Assembly (NCBI GenBank): GCA_034008185.1
Contig: CM067081.1
Coordinates: forward strand, 13,763,821-13,827,820
Length of the DNA: 64,000 nt
Direction: 5' to 3'
Source of the DNA: Gorsachius magnificus
Lineage: Eukaryota > Chordata > Aves > Pelecaniformes > Ardeidae
Shown one piece after another: positions 10,400 through 21,548 of this stretch (its first letter is position 1; each line of letters starts with the position of its first letter). The notes under the pieces are model-generated. The model was not told the DNA's origin. It did no database searches and worked only from the letters and a program-made list of their open reading frames with translations. The position numbers and the translations under genes were made by a program.

Positions 10400-12110
10400 G
10401 ACTCAACAACTTTTTTGCCTCAGTCTTCACTGGGAAGCTCTCTCCTCACCCCACCCGAGTTGATGGGTGGCATGAGGGAGACAGGGAGGGCAAAACCCTT
10501 CCTGCTGTAAGAGAAGATCAGGTTCGTGACCACCTGAGGAACCTGAATGCGCATAAGTCCATGGGACCTGATGAGATGCATCCCAGAGTCCTGAGGGAAT
10601 TGGCCGATGTAGTCGCCAAGCCACTCTCCATGATATTTGAAAAGTCATGTCATGGCAGTCAGGTGAAGTCCCTGGTGACTGGAAGAAGGGAAACATTGTG
10701 CCCATTTTCAACAAGGGTAGAAAGGAAGACCCTGGGAACTACCGACCTGTCAGCCTCACCTCTGTGCCTGGTAAGATCATGGAACAGATCCTCCTAGAAG
10801 CTATGCTAAGGCACATGGAGGCCAGGGAGATAATTCGATAGCCAGCATGGCTTCAGCAAGGGCAAGTCCTGCCTGACGAACCTAGTGACTTTCTATGATG
10901 GTGTGACAGCATCAGTGGACAAGGGAAAACCAATAGATGTCATCTATCTGGAATTCTGCAAAGCCTTTGACACAGTCCCCCACAACATCCTTCTCTCTAA
11001 ATTGGAGGGCTATGGATTTGACGGGTGGACTGTTTGGTGGATAAGGAACTGGCTGGATGGCCGCATCCAGAGGGTAGTGGTCAATGGCTCAATGTCCAGA
11101 TGGAGACCGGTGACGAGTGGTGTCCCTCAGGGGTCCGTACTGGGACCCGTGCTGTTTAATATATTCATCAATGACTTAGACAGCGAGATTGAGTGCACCC
11201 TCAGCAAGTTTGCGGATGACACCAAACTGAGTGGTGCGGTTGACACACCAGAAGGACGGGATGTCATCCAGAGATACCTGGACAGGCTGGAGAGGTGGGC
11301 CTGTGTGAACCTCATGAGGTTCAACAAGGCCAAGTGCAAGGTCCTGCACCTGGGTCGGGGTAACCCCCAGTACCAATACAGGCTGAGGGAAGAAAGGATC
11401 GAGAGCAGCCCTGCCGAGAGGGACTTGGGCGTGCTGGTGGATGAAAAGCTGGACATGAGCCGGCAATGTGCACTGGCAGCCCAGAAGGCCAACCGTACCC
11501 TGGGCTGCATCAGGAGAAGCGTGGCCAGCAGGTCAAGGGAGGTGTTTCTGCCCCTCTACTCTGCTCTGGTGAGACCTCACCTGGAGCCCTGCATCCGGCT
11601 CTGGAGCCCTCAGCACAAGAAGGACATGGAACTGTTGGAGCGGGTCCAGAGGAGGGCTACTAAAATGATCCGAGGGCTGGAGCACCTCTCTTATGAGGAC
11701 AGGCTGAGGGAGTTGGGCTTGTTCAGCCTGGAGAAGAGAAGGCTGTGGGGAGACCTCATTACGGCCTTTCAGTATCTAAAGGGGGCCTATAGGAAAGATG
11801 GGGAAAATCTTTTTAGTAGGGCCAGCTGTGAGAGGACAAGGGGGAATGGTTTTAAACTAAACCAGGGTAGGTTTAGACTGGATATAAGGAAGAAATTCTT
11901 TCCAATGAGGGTGGTAAAACACTGGAACAGGTTGCCCAGAGAGGTGGTGGAGGCCCCATCCCTGGGAACATTCAAGGCCAGGTTGGATGGGGCTCTGAGC
12001 AACCTGATCTAGTTAGTGGTGTCCCTGCTGACTGCAGGGGGGTTGGACTAGATGACCTCTAGGGGTCCCTTCCAACCCAAAACATTCTATGATTCTATGA
12101 TTCTATGATT
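10400..12110 (+). mobile_element. Young 5'-truncated CR1 LINE
   Basis: The element starts in the ORF2 linker region ([14 protein letters not shown]) and runs through RT, the C-terminal region and the complete 3'UTR to a three-unit ATTCTATG-type tail at 12082-12110. It is very similar to the minus-strand copy at 18954-21548, differing by scattered substitutions and a few small indels, so both belong to the same recent subfamily. The two copies are in inverted orientation about 6.8 kb apart, which makes this pair a possible substrate for inversion or hairpin formation. Confidence 0.95.
10408..12012 (+). pseudogene. CR1 ORF2 reverse transcriptase, partial, two compensating indels
   Basis: The reverse transcriptase copies CR1 RNA at the nicked target site. 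The longest open piece (10885-12012, 375 codons) shows motif A as [11 protein letters not shown], motif B as [15 protein letters not shown], the catalytic box FADDTKL, then [16 protein letters not shown] and RPHLE, and the C-terminal [10 protein letters not shown] block, ending ALSNLI. The catalytic Asp expected first in motif A is Glu in this copy. Upstream, a five-base duplication at about 10644-10653 shifts the frame out, and a two-base deletion near 10837 creates a TAG and returns to the original frame. The endonuclease domain is absent because of 5' truncation. Antisense frames inside it are shadows. Confidence 0.93.
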
Positions 12111-14439
12111 ACTCTAAAGAATTTATGTTGTCCTCTGCCTTTCAAGATCATATCCAAAATAAATACAGTCACATCCCTGAGCCTGGGAGTCTCTAAACCA
12201 ACTTCTAACTCAGAACACCTTTTAGTCATTCCCATCCTCTTAAATTAACATGATTATTTATTTTATTTGCTTTTTTTAAGTAAAAATAATCAACTAACAG
12301 ATCAGCACAGCATTGCAGGGACCATTAATGAAACTTCTACTCTCATTTATAAAATGAGCTTAAGCAAGAGACAAATCAAACGTTCAGTAAGTGTAGGCCA
12401 TTTGAATCTGATTCTCAAAGAGTCAGAACTGCCTTGAAAATGAAATACTACTCACTGTGGGAAAGCAAACCTGAAAACAAAAAGAAAGAGAATATGACAG
12501 CATTTCTTAACTTCTCTTTGGGTTTTGTTGGTTTGGTTGGTTGGTTTTAGTGTTTTGGGGCTTTAAGGGTCTTTGGGGGTTGTGGTAGGGTTGGGGTTTT
12601 TGTGGGGTTTTTTTGCTGTTTTTTTGCTTGTTTGTTTTTCATTCAGGATAGAAATGGCCATTACCATCAGACTTCTTAGAAACTTGAGGAGCCCCTGTGT
12701 GACATAACATGATCCAAAACAAAGACAGCAAAACTGCTTCTACACGAACTGATGTTAGTACCAGAATCCATACTGGTGCTTCACAGAGGCCTGCTACCCA
12801 AGGATATTCAACTCTCTTTTCAGGCAACTCTGTATCTGAATTGATGGATAAGGAACATGAAACAGGAACTCCAGTTATTTCTGTATTATACAGTGCAGCT
12901 TGTAGCTCAAAGTTCTCATCATGGCAGAAGCCTCTGTCCTGCAGATATTCCGCCGCTAATATACTGATGGCAATTTGAGATGTTTACTTTAGAAGAGGCA
13001 GATATATTGAAGAGGAATTGAATGTGATTACTCTCAGAGAGTGGAAAGGGTTAATTTTGCCTCTTTCAAAGAGCAAGGTTGCTTTCTAACCACCAGGCAG
13101 CTGTCACAAGAGGCCTATGTCCTCCTCTGACCATTTTGAAAGAGTTTGGTAGCTGAAAACACATTTTGTGAAGATTTCAAACCTGAAACTGCATTAAGAC
13201 TCTGAGAACACCTAGAAGATCAAAACTCCTAAAGGAAATAAAGGGTCTGATTTCTGGAACCCCATTAGTTCAAAAAGTGAGTTAAGATCTGAGCTCTAAC
13301 TTTGTCTAAGCTCTGACATTATTTTTTTTTTTTTTTTTGCTGGTCCTTCCAGAATACAACTCTAGAAATCTACAATTTTATGTTAGAAATGTTTATGACG
13401 TGAAGTTTTCTAGGACAGCACCTACACAGCAGCTTTCACAAACACAGGTTTCAAATTCAGAACCTAAAATTCTAAATAATTTATACATTTTCCATCTTTT
13501 TTGGAGGAGATCCTAGATTAAATATGAGGCCCTAAATATGTAGAAGAACTGAAATACAGTTCTGTGACAACATATCACCAATAGAGGTGGGGCGAGGCAA
13601 GAAGAGATGAAGCAAGACAAAACAGGACAACAGAAAATCTTCCCTGGAATCTATCATTTAGAAGAGGTGAAACAAACCCAGTTTAATAATGTGCTAAAAA
13701 TGGACCCTATTACTCTACAGCTTTGCAGTAACAAATTGTCAAAAAATATATAGATGCTTAATTTTACTGTAGTAGCTGTTGACATCCCAGGACATTTAAA
13801 ACAAAGCTTATGGAAATATACATTAAATCAGTGTCCTATGATAATTCAATAATCCAAACACAGTCTACAGTGAGAAAGGATAAAATTTCTTCACTATCAA
13901 CCAATTGGAATTGGAAACCATTTATAGGTAGGTTTTAAACTACAACCACAAATCAGCAGCCCAATCCTATATTAAGGCATAGCCTTAATACAGCATGTGT
14001 CTTTTGTTTTCCCACTGCATTGCAGACTGCCATGAATCTACTTAAGATAAGAATATTGTGTTATGCATTATCAGTATGTATGTTAGTTCTGGATAACTGT
14101 TAATGTTTTCACTTTGAACTGTACTATTAACTCCTGTAGTTTTTTTCTCTACTACAAATTCATTATAAAATGTATCAAGCCCTTTCTCTTTGTTTTATAT
14201 ATATAATTTTTATTAGATAGCAGCTTGTCTATTCCATTATAAACCCTGAAGGTTGCTTCCAGTTTCCTGAAAGCAAACCTCAGCTATGATGATTGTATTT
14301 GAACTTCCTATCTGGTTTCATTTTTCAGTACAGTCAGATAGACAAACAGCTTCTAATTTGCATTGGAAGTTTTCACATTGACTTTATGTTACATTATTCA
14401 CCCGCACTTTCCTTTTCATCATTAGTTTATAGTGTGCTG
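12111..14439. other. Unassigned sequence with a G/T-rich tract and a poly-T tract
   Basis: It contains the G/T-rich block at 12517-12639 (listed separately) and a 17-base T run at 13322-13338. Short open frames (62-89 codons at 12639-12978) have no recognisable domain. No gene is supported. Confidence 0.6.
12517..12639 (+). repeat. Strand-asymmetric G/T-rich tract with six G runs
   Basis: The plus strand is almost free of A and C over about 120 bases. G runs of three to five lie at 12557, 12567, 12575, 12588, 12593 and 12604, separated by 6, 5, 8, 2 and 7 bases. This is close to, but slightly outside, the usual G-quadruplex rule of loops of seven or fewer. It is flanked by TTGG/TTTG repeats. 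Confidence 0.8.
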
Positions 14440-15140
14440 TGGCAATACTTAATATCCTCATAGACAAGCTGACAAAGTATGGTTTTCATAAATGGACAGT
14501 GAGGTAGATTGAAAACTGTGAATGGCTGGGCCTTGTGATCACCAGCACAAAGTCCACCGGGAGATCCATCACTAGCGGTGTGCCCCAGGGTGTGACACTG
14601 GGGACAATACTCTTTACCATCTTCGCCAGTGACCTGGATGACAGGGCAGAGTGCACTCTCTATACCTGTGCAGCTGACACAAAACTGGGAGGAGTGGCTG
14701 ATTCACCTGCTGGATGTCCTGCCATTCAGAGTGACCTCTACAGACTGCAAAATTGGGCAGAGAGGAACCTCATTCAACAAGGGAAAATGCCAAGTACTGC
14801 CCCTGGGGAGGAGCAACCACGTGCACCAGTATATGCTGGGGGCCTCCCCCCTGGAAAGCATTTCTGAAGAGAAAGACCTGAGGACTCTGGTGGACATCAA
14901 ACTGACCATGAGCCAGCAATGCTGCTTTGCAACAAAGGCAGCCAACAGTTTCCTCTTCTGCATAAAGAAAAGTGTTGTCAACAGGTCAAGGGAAGTGCCC
15001 CATCCCCTCTGCTCAGCACTGGTAAGATATGTCTGGAGTGCTATATCCTGTGTTGGGCTTCCAACACAAGAAAGATATCAACTTAATGGATTCAGTCCAG
15101 CATAGGGCCATGAAGATGATTACAGAACTGGAACATCTCT
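14440..15140 (+). mobile_element. Outer CR1, 5' segment (interrupted by inner CR1)
   Basis: Translated pieces match CR1 ORF2: LIDKLTKYGFHKWTVR near 14455, SGVPQGVTLGTILF (motif B) at about 14572-14615, a degraded motif C reading CAADTKLGG, then ISEEKDLRTLVDIKLTMSQQC and NSFLFCIKKSVVNRSREV. The sequence stops at GAACATCTCT (15131-15140), in the middle of the conserved [17 protein letters not shown] block. The rest of that block, beginning [13 protein letters not shown], resumes at about 17360. The outer element is thus older than the inner one. Confidence 0.88.
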
Positions 15141-17275
15141 GCATCACCTCAGAGGACTTGTGGGTGATATGATGGTTGAAGGCCATCATGGGCATAGCGA
15201 TCATGAAATGATAGTTTTCAGTTCTTGGAGGAGTAAGGAGGGGGGTCAGCAGAATTGCTACCTTGAACTTCTGGAGGGCAGATTTTGGCCTGATCAGGAG
15301 GCTGGATGACAGAGTCCATTAGAAGGCAGTCCTGAAGGGCAAAGGAGTTCAGGAAGGCTGGACATTCTTCAAGAAGGAAATCTTAAAGATGCAGGACCAG
15401 GCCATCCCCATGTGCCAAAAGACAAACCAGCAGGGAAGAAGACAGTCCTGGCTGAACAGAAAGGTTTGGCTGGAACTCCGGGGAAAAAAAGGGAGTTTAT
15501 GACCTTTGGAAGAATAGGCAGGCAACTCAGGACTACAAGGATCTTGTGAGGCTACACAGGGAGAAAATTAAAAGGGCCAAAACCCAACTAGAATTTAATC
15601 TGTCATAAAAGACAATAAAAAATGTTTCTATCAATACATTAGCAACAAAAGGGGGGCTAAGGAGAATCTCCATCCTTTATTGGATTCAGGGGGAAACAAA
15701 GCGATAAAGGATGAGGAAAAGGCTGAGGTACTTAATGGCTTCTTTGCCTCAGTCTTTAATAGTAAGACCAGTTGTTCTCCAGGTACCCAGCCCCCTGAGC
15801 TAGAAGGACAGGGACAGGGGAGCAGAATGAAGCCCCCATAATCCAAGGGAAATGGTCAGTGACCTGCTACACCACTTAGACACACACAGGTCTATGAGGC
15901 CAGATGGGATCCACCCAAGAGTACTGGGGGAGCTGGTGGAAGTTCTCACCAAGCCAATTTCAATCATTTATCAGGAGTCCTGGCTATCTGGGAAGTTCCC
16001 AGCTGACCAGAGGTTAGCAAATGTGATGCCATCAACAAGAAGGGCCAGAAGGAGGATCCAGAGAACTACAGGCCTGTCAGTCTGACCTTGGTGCCAGGGA
16101 ATGTTATGGAGCAGATCATCTTGATTTCCATGATGCAGCACATTCAGGACAACCAGGGTATCAAGCCCAGTCAGCATTGGTTTATGAAAGGCAGGTCCTG
16201 CTTGACCAACCTGATCTTCTATGGCAAGGTGACCTGCTTAATGGATGAAGGAAAGGTTGTGGATGTTGTCTACCTGGAATTTAGTAAAGCCTTTGACACC
16301 GTTTCCCACAGAATCCTCCCAGAGAGACTAGCTTCTCATGGCTTACACGGAAGTCCTTTTTGCTGGGTAAAAAAATGGCTGGATGGCTGAGCCCAGAGAA
16401 TTGTGATGAATGGAGTTAAATCCAGTTGGCAGCCAGTCACAGGTGGCGTTCCCCAGGGCTCAGTTTTGGGGCCAGTTCTGTTTAGTATCTTTATCCATTA
16501 TCTGGACAAGGGTATTGAGAGTACCCTCAGTAAGTTTGCCTACGACACCAAGTTGAGTGGTAGTGTTGACCTTCTTGAGGGAAGGAAGACTCTACAGAGG
16601 GACCTGAACAGGCTGGATTGATGGGCCGAGGCCAGTTGTATGAGGTTCAACAAGGCCAAATGCCAGGTCCTGCACTTGGGTCACAACAACCCTGTGCAAC
16701 ACTACAGGCTTAGGGAAGAGTGGCTGGAGAGCTGCCTGGCAGAAAAGGACCTGGGAGTACTGGTTGACAGCTGGCTAAACGTAAGCCAGCAGTGTGCCCA
16801 GGTGGCCAAGAAGGCCAACAGCATCCTGGCTTGTATCAGGAATAGTGTGGCCAACAGGAGCAGGGAAGTGATCGTGCCCCTCTACTTGGCACTGCTGAGG
16901 CCACACCTCTAATACTGTGTTCAAGCTGGTGAAGCATCTGGAGCACTCTTATGAGGAGTGGCTTAAGAAACCTGGATTGTTTAGTCTGGAGAAAAGGAGG
17001 CTGAGGAGAGACCTATTGTTCTCTACAGCTACCTGAAAGGAAGTTGTAGCAAGGTGGGTGTTGGTCTTTTCTCCCAAGTAACAGATGATAGGACAAGAGG
17101 AAATGGCCTCAAGTTGCACCAGGGGAGGTTTAGAATGGATACTAGGAAAATTTTTTTCAACTAAAGGGTTGTCAAGCATTGGAACGGGCTGCCCAGGGAA
17201 GTGGTCGAGTCCCCACCTCTGGAGGTAGTTAAAAGACAGGTAGATGTGGTGCTTAGGGCTATGGTTTAGTGGTGG
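15141..17275 (+). pseudogene. CR1 ORF2 remnant of the inner element
   Basis: Recognisable pieces in order are: the end of the APE endonuclease (SDHEM) near 15195; the linker with GxxHPRVLGELVEVLTKPIS near 15910-15965; RT motif A YLEFSKAFDTV near 16275; [15 protein letters not shown] (motif B) near 16445; a motif C that reads FAYDTKLSG; then [15 protein letters not shown] and [18 protein letters not shown]. Frames 15852-16085, 16088-16390, 16403-16621 and 16640-16912 are consecutive fragments separated by stops or small shifts. An internal deletion of several tens of bases after the RPHL block (about 16910-16935) removes part of the C-terminal region. The Asp-to-Tyr change in the catalytic box alone would inactivate RT. 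Confidence 0.87.
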
Positions 17276-17359
17276 ACTTGGCAGTGTTAGGTTAATAGCT
17301 GGACTTGATCTTAAAGATCTTTTCCAACCTAAATAATTCAGATTCTATGATTCTATGAT
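15141..17359 (+). mobile_element. Inner CR1 inserted into an older CR1
   Basis: The inner copy begins in the ORF2 endonuclease (reading LVGDMMVEG, then GHSDHEMIVFSSW) and ends with a 3'UTR (GGACTTGATCTTAAAGATC, TTTTCCAACC) and an ATTCTATGATTCTATGATC tail at 17340-17359. Its 3'UTR type is shared with the short fragments at 26196-26403 and 40692-40904, and differs from that of the young 10.4/19 kb pair. The breakpoints fall within one conserved CR1 codon block of the outer element and no obvious target duplication is seen. Confidence 0.9.
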
Positions 17360-17695
17360 CTGTCATACAAGGAGAGGCTGAGAGAGCTGGGACTGTTTAC
17401 AGGAGGATCTCATCAATGCGTATAAATATCTGATGAGATGGAATGAGGAGGAGGGAGACAGAGTCTCCTAAATGGTGACCAGAACGGACTGGAGGTAATG
17501 GGCACAAACTGAAACACATAAAATTCCATTTGAATACAAGAAACCACTTTTTTTTATCTTGAGGGTGGTAAAACTTGCACAGGTTGCCCAGAGAGGTTAT
17601 GAACCTGTTCTGTCCAATCCTGCTTGAGCAGAGGAGTTGGATTAGATGAACTCAAGAGGTTCCTTCCACCCTAAACAATTCTTGATTATTTTGGA
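17360..17695 (+). mobile_element. Outer CR1, 3' segment
   Basis: It resumes the interrupted outer copy with [13 protein letters not shown]. It then shows degraded DLINAYKYL, the conserved GGGCACAAACTGAAACACAT segment, AGGTTGCCCAGAGAGGT, and a 3'UTR with TTGGATTAGATGAACTC. It ends near TAAACAATTCTTGATTAT, a decayed tail. Together with 14440-15140 it makes one CR1 of about 1 kb. Confidence 0.85.
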
Positions 17696-18953
17696 TCAGA
17701 CCATCAGCTCACACTCCAGAACGAATTTCATTCCTTGCTGACACTGGCCTAAATTGCAGGCCAGATATTTATCAGATTCCAACAGGTGGAAGGGGATTAG
17801 GTTTGTTAGCAAGATCAAAAGATTGATAAAAGAACACCTTTAACTCTTCTTAGCAAACTGATGTTTGCAGCATGTATTAGAACTTCAAAACGCTCAATAG
17901 ATAAAAATCTGCATACTGCTATATATGACATTTATATGTATATATAAATATATGAGCAGGCATACATATTTACAAATGTACAAATAATTTCTGCTGAGTG
18001 GTAAGACTACTTTCACTGTTTGAAACAATTCAAGTCTATGCTTTGAATTTTACACAGGTCTGTTTTAATTTTTATCTAATTATGTTTATTAATGCTCTCA
18101 TTATGAATGTAACGCAAAAGCCATATTCCTTAGCTAGTGACAGATATCCAGGGAAGCTTCCAGGTAGAAACACTCTAGGATAGTCACATAGGTGCTCAAA
18201 TGCTATGGCAATGAGGATCGTATTCAGAACGACAGACAGAGTCCTATCTGCTAATTATCAGGCAAAAATGACAGTTTATTACCCTCTGAAACGTTGCAAG
18301 CAGTGCTGGACCCCTGAGGTGGTATTTTCACCACTTATTCCAATGTGTAGCTCCAACTCTGAGTACTACCTACATCCAGCATCTCGTCTTGCTAAAAAGG
18401 AGTCTAAAACCAGTGATCACTGTGTGCCACACTAGGACACAGCGTATTGAGACAACATGTTGCAGCTTAAGGTATGTTAAGTTTATTTAACACTCCTTTT
18501 CTTCTAATGGATAATGATCAGTTCCAACTAGAGGACCTGTAATGTTTCAATTTTTATGGTCAGCGGGTTATGCCATTTATCCTACAGATCTTAATATGAT
18601 GCAGAATGGAGGATGTCTGAAAGTTTAAATTCTCAGCAGTCCTTGAGAAAGCAAGTATAGCAGATGGCTCCTAGTGTGGTAAAGAGGAAACAAAATTGCC
18701 AACAGAGTGCTATTTTAACAACTAGTCTAACACTCAGAAGTAAAAAAAAAAAGGAAGAAAATGATGTGGTAGTAACAAGGTGATGGGGACACAGATTTCA
18801 ATCTGGAAATACAGCTCGAAAGAAAAAAAAATCAAAACCCAAAAAACAACCCCCCAAAAGAACCCCAGGGGATACTGATGAACAACATGCATCTGGTTGG
18901 TTAGCTGATGACTTGGGGCCAGAAATACACATCTGTCTTAAGAAATTAGTTTC
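17696..18953. other. Unassigned AT-rich sequence, no gene seen
   Basis: It holds a short TA-rich tract (about 17927-17955) and an A/C-rich block (about 18823-18868). Frames of 61 and 76 codons at 17998-18435 are unrecognised and unsupported. Confidence 0.6.
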
Positions 18954-21548
18954 ATAGAACCATAGAATCATAGAATGTTTTGGGTTGGAAGGGACCCCTA
19001 GAGGTCATCTAGTCCAACCCCCCTGCAGTCAGCAGGGACACCGCTAACTAGATCAGGTTCCTCAGAGCCCCATCCAACCTGGCCTTGAATGTTCTCAGGG
19101 ATGGGGCCTCCACCAACTCTCTGGGCAACCTGTTCCAGTGTTTCACCACCCTCGTTGGAAAGAATTTCCTCCTTATATCCAGTCTAAATCTAACCTGTTT
19201 TAGTTTTAAACCATTATCCCTTGTCCTGTCACAGCTGGCCCTACTAAAAAGATTTTCCCCATCTTTCCTATAGGCCCCCTTTAGGTACTGAAAGGCCGTA
19301 ATGAGGTCTCCCCGCAGCCTTCTCTTCTCCAGGCTGAACAAGCCCAACTCCCCCAGCCTGTCCTCATTAGGGAGGTGCTCCAGCCCTCGGATCATTTTAG
19401 TAGCCCTCCTCTGGACCTGCTCCAACAGTTCCATGTCCTTCTTGTGCTGAGGGCTCCAGAGCTGGACGCAGTACTCCAGGTGAGGTCTCACCAGAGCAGA
19501 GTAGAGGGGCAGAATCACCTCCCTCGACCTGCTGGCCACGCTTCTCCTGATGCAGCCCAGGGTACGGTTGGCCTTCTGGGCCGCCAGCGCACATTGCCGG
19601 CTCATGTCCAGCTTTTCATCCACCAGCACGCCCAAGTCCCTCTCGGCAGGGCTGCTCTCGATCCTTTCTTCCCCCAGCCTGTACTGATACTGGGGGTTAC
19701 CCCGACCCAGGTGCAGGACCTTGCACTTGGCCTTGTTGAACCTCATGAGGTTCACACAGGCCCACCTCTCCAGCCTGTCCAGGTCTCTCTGGATGACATC
19801 CCGTCCTTCTGGTGTGTCAACCGCACCACTCAGTTTGGTGTCATCCGCACACTTGCTGAGGGTGCATTCGATCTCGCTGTCTAAGTCATTGATGAAAACG
19901 TTAAACAGCACCGGTTCCAGTACGGACCCCTGAGGGACACCACTCGTCACCAGTCTCCATCTGGACATCGAGCCATTGACCACTACCCTCTGGATGCGGC
20001 CATCCAGCCAGTTCCTTATCCACCAAACAGTCCACCCATCAAATCCATAGCTCTCCAATTTAGAGAGAAGGATGTTGTGGGGGACTGTGTCAAAGGCTTT
20101 GCAGAAGTCCAGATAGATGACATCCATTGGTTTTCCTTTGTCCACTGTTGTTGTCACACCATCCTAGAAAGTCACTAGGTTCGTCAGGCAGGACTTGCCC
20201 TTGGTGAAGCTATGCTGGCTATCTCGAATTATCTCCCTGGCCTCCATGTGCTTTAGCATAGCTTCTAGGAGGATCTGTTCCATGATCTTACCAGGCACAG
20301 AGGTGAGGCTGACAGGTCGGTAGTTCCCAGGGTCTTCCTTTCTACCCTTTTTGAAAATGGGCACAATGTTTCCCTTCTTCCAATCACCAGGGACTTCACC
20401 TGACTGCCATGACTTTTCAAATGTCATGGAGAGTGGCTTGGCGACTACATCGGCCAATTCCCTCAGGACTCTGGGATGCATCTCATCAGGTCCCATGGAC
20501 TTATGTGCATTCAGGTTCCTCAGGTGGTCACGAACCTGATCTTCTCCTACAGCGGGAGGGGTTTTGCCCTCCCGGTCCCCCTCATGCCATCCATCAACTC
20601 GGGAGGGGTGAGGAGAGAGCTTCCCAGTGAAGACTGAGGCAAAAAAGGTGTTGAGTACCTCAGCCTTCTCCTCATCTGCTGTTACCAGCTTGCCAGTCTC
20701 GCTCATCAACGGGGGTACACTTTCTTTAACCATCCTTTTCCGGCTGATATACCTGTAGAAACCCTTCTTGTTATTCTTTGCATCCCTAGCCAAGTTTAGC
20801 TCCAGCTGAGCCTTGGCTTTCCTGACCCCATTCCTACACAACTGGACTGTGTCCCTATACTCTTCCCAGATGCCTGTCCCTGCTTCCACTGCCTGTGCAG
20901 TTCCCTCTTCCTCCTTAGTTTGACCAGCATCTCTCGTCTCAGCCATGCCGGTCTCTTCCCTTCTTTGCCCAATTTCTTACACCTGGGGATCGAGAGCTCT
21001 TGCACTCTGTGGATCACATCCTTAAAGATCTGCCAGCTCTGTTCTGTTCCCCTGTCCCTGAGGACCGTTTCCCAGGGAGTCTTTCTGACTATCTCCTTGA
21101 GGAGCTGGAATTTTGCTTTTCTAAAATTCAGGGTCCTGACTATACTCTTTGTTCTTCCCATTTCCCTCTGGAGCGTGAGCTCTACCAGCTCATGATCACT
21201 GCAGCCCAGGCTGCCTCCAATCTTGACATTTCCGACGAGCTCGCTTGCATTGGTGACCACCAGGTCCAGTATCGCATCCCCTCGGGTAGGGGTGTCTATT
21301 ACCTGGCTTAAGAAGTTGTCCTCAATGCATTCGAGAAACCTGCTGGATTGCCTACAGCTTGCCGTGTTGGTTTTCCAGCAGATGTCAGGGTGGTTGAAGT
21401 CCCCCAGCAAGATGAGAGCCTGCGAGCACAAAGCCTCCCAGAGTTGGAGGAAGAACGCTTCGTCAGTCGGCTCCTCTTGATCTGGTGGCCTGTAGTAGAC
21501 ACCAACCACCAGGTTCCCTTTGTTGCCTCTCTCTCTGAGTTTCCAGAA
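18954..21548 (-). mobile_element. Young, least damaged CR1 LINE in the window
   Basis: Read on the minus strand, the element starts inside the ORF2 endonuclease (near 21548) and ends at the 3'UTR and tail whose complement ATAGAATCATAGAATG lies at 18962-18977. About 2.6 kb are present. The 3'UTR and coding sequence are nearly the same as in the plus-strand copy at 10400-12110. 5' truncation removed ORF1 and the first half of the endonuclease, so it could not move by itself even without its lesions. Confidence 0.95.
19048..21548 (-). pseudogene. CR1 ORF2: C-terminal half of endonuclease plus complete RT
   Basis: Starting at the 5' break, the frame shows VVGVYYRPPDQ, the endonuclease motif GDFNHPDICW, and the catalytic SDHELVEL motif. 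After a linker and [18 protein letters not shown], it shows motif [12 protein letters not shown] with the expected Asp, motif [16 protein letters not shown], and the catalytic box as CADDTKLSG (Cys where other copies have Phe; both Asp present). The C-terminal [10 protein letters not shown] block ends ALRNLI. Only two inactivating lesions are seen: a one-base deletion near 20868 within QAS-WEEYRD, and a TAT-to-TAG nonsense change at 20164-20166 in the VTFYDGV block. The pieces 20796-21509, 20164-20946 and 19048-20157 are consecutive parts of one protein. Overlapping plus-strand frames such as 19375-19884 are antisense shadows. Confidence 0.93.

Noticed and set aside
11176..11510. Antisense frames of 96-127 codons
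   Set aside because: They are shadows of the young CR1 RT.
19375..19884. 169-codon plus-strand frame
   Set aside because: It is the antisense shadow of the CR1 ORF2 on the minus strand.
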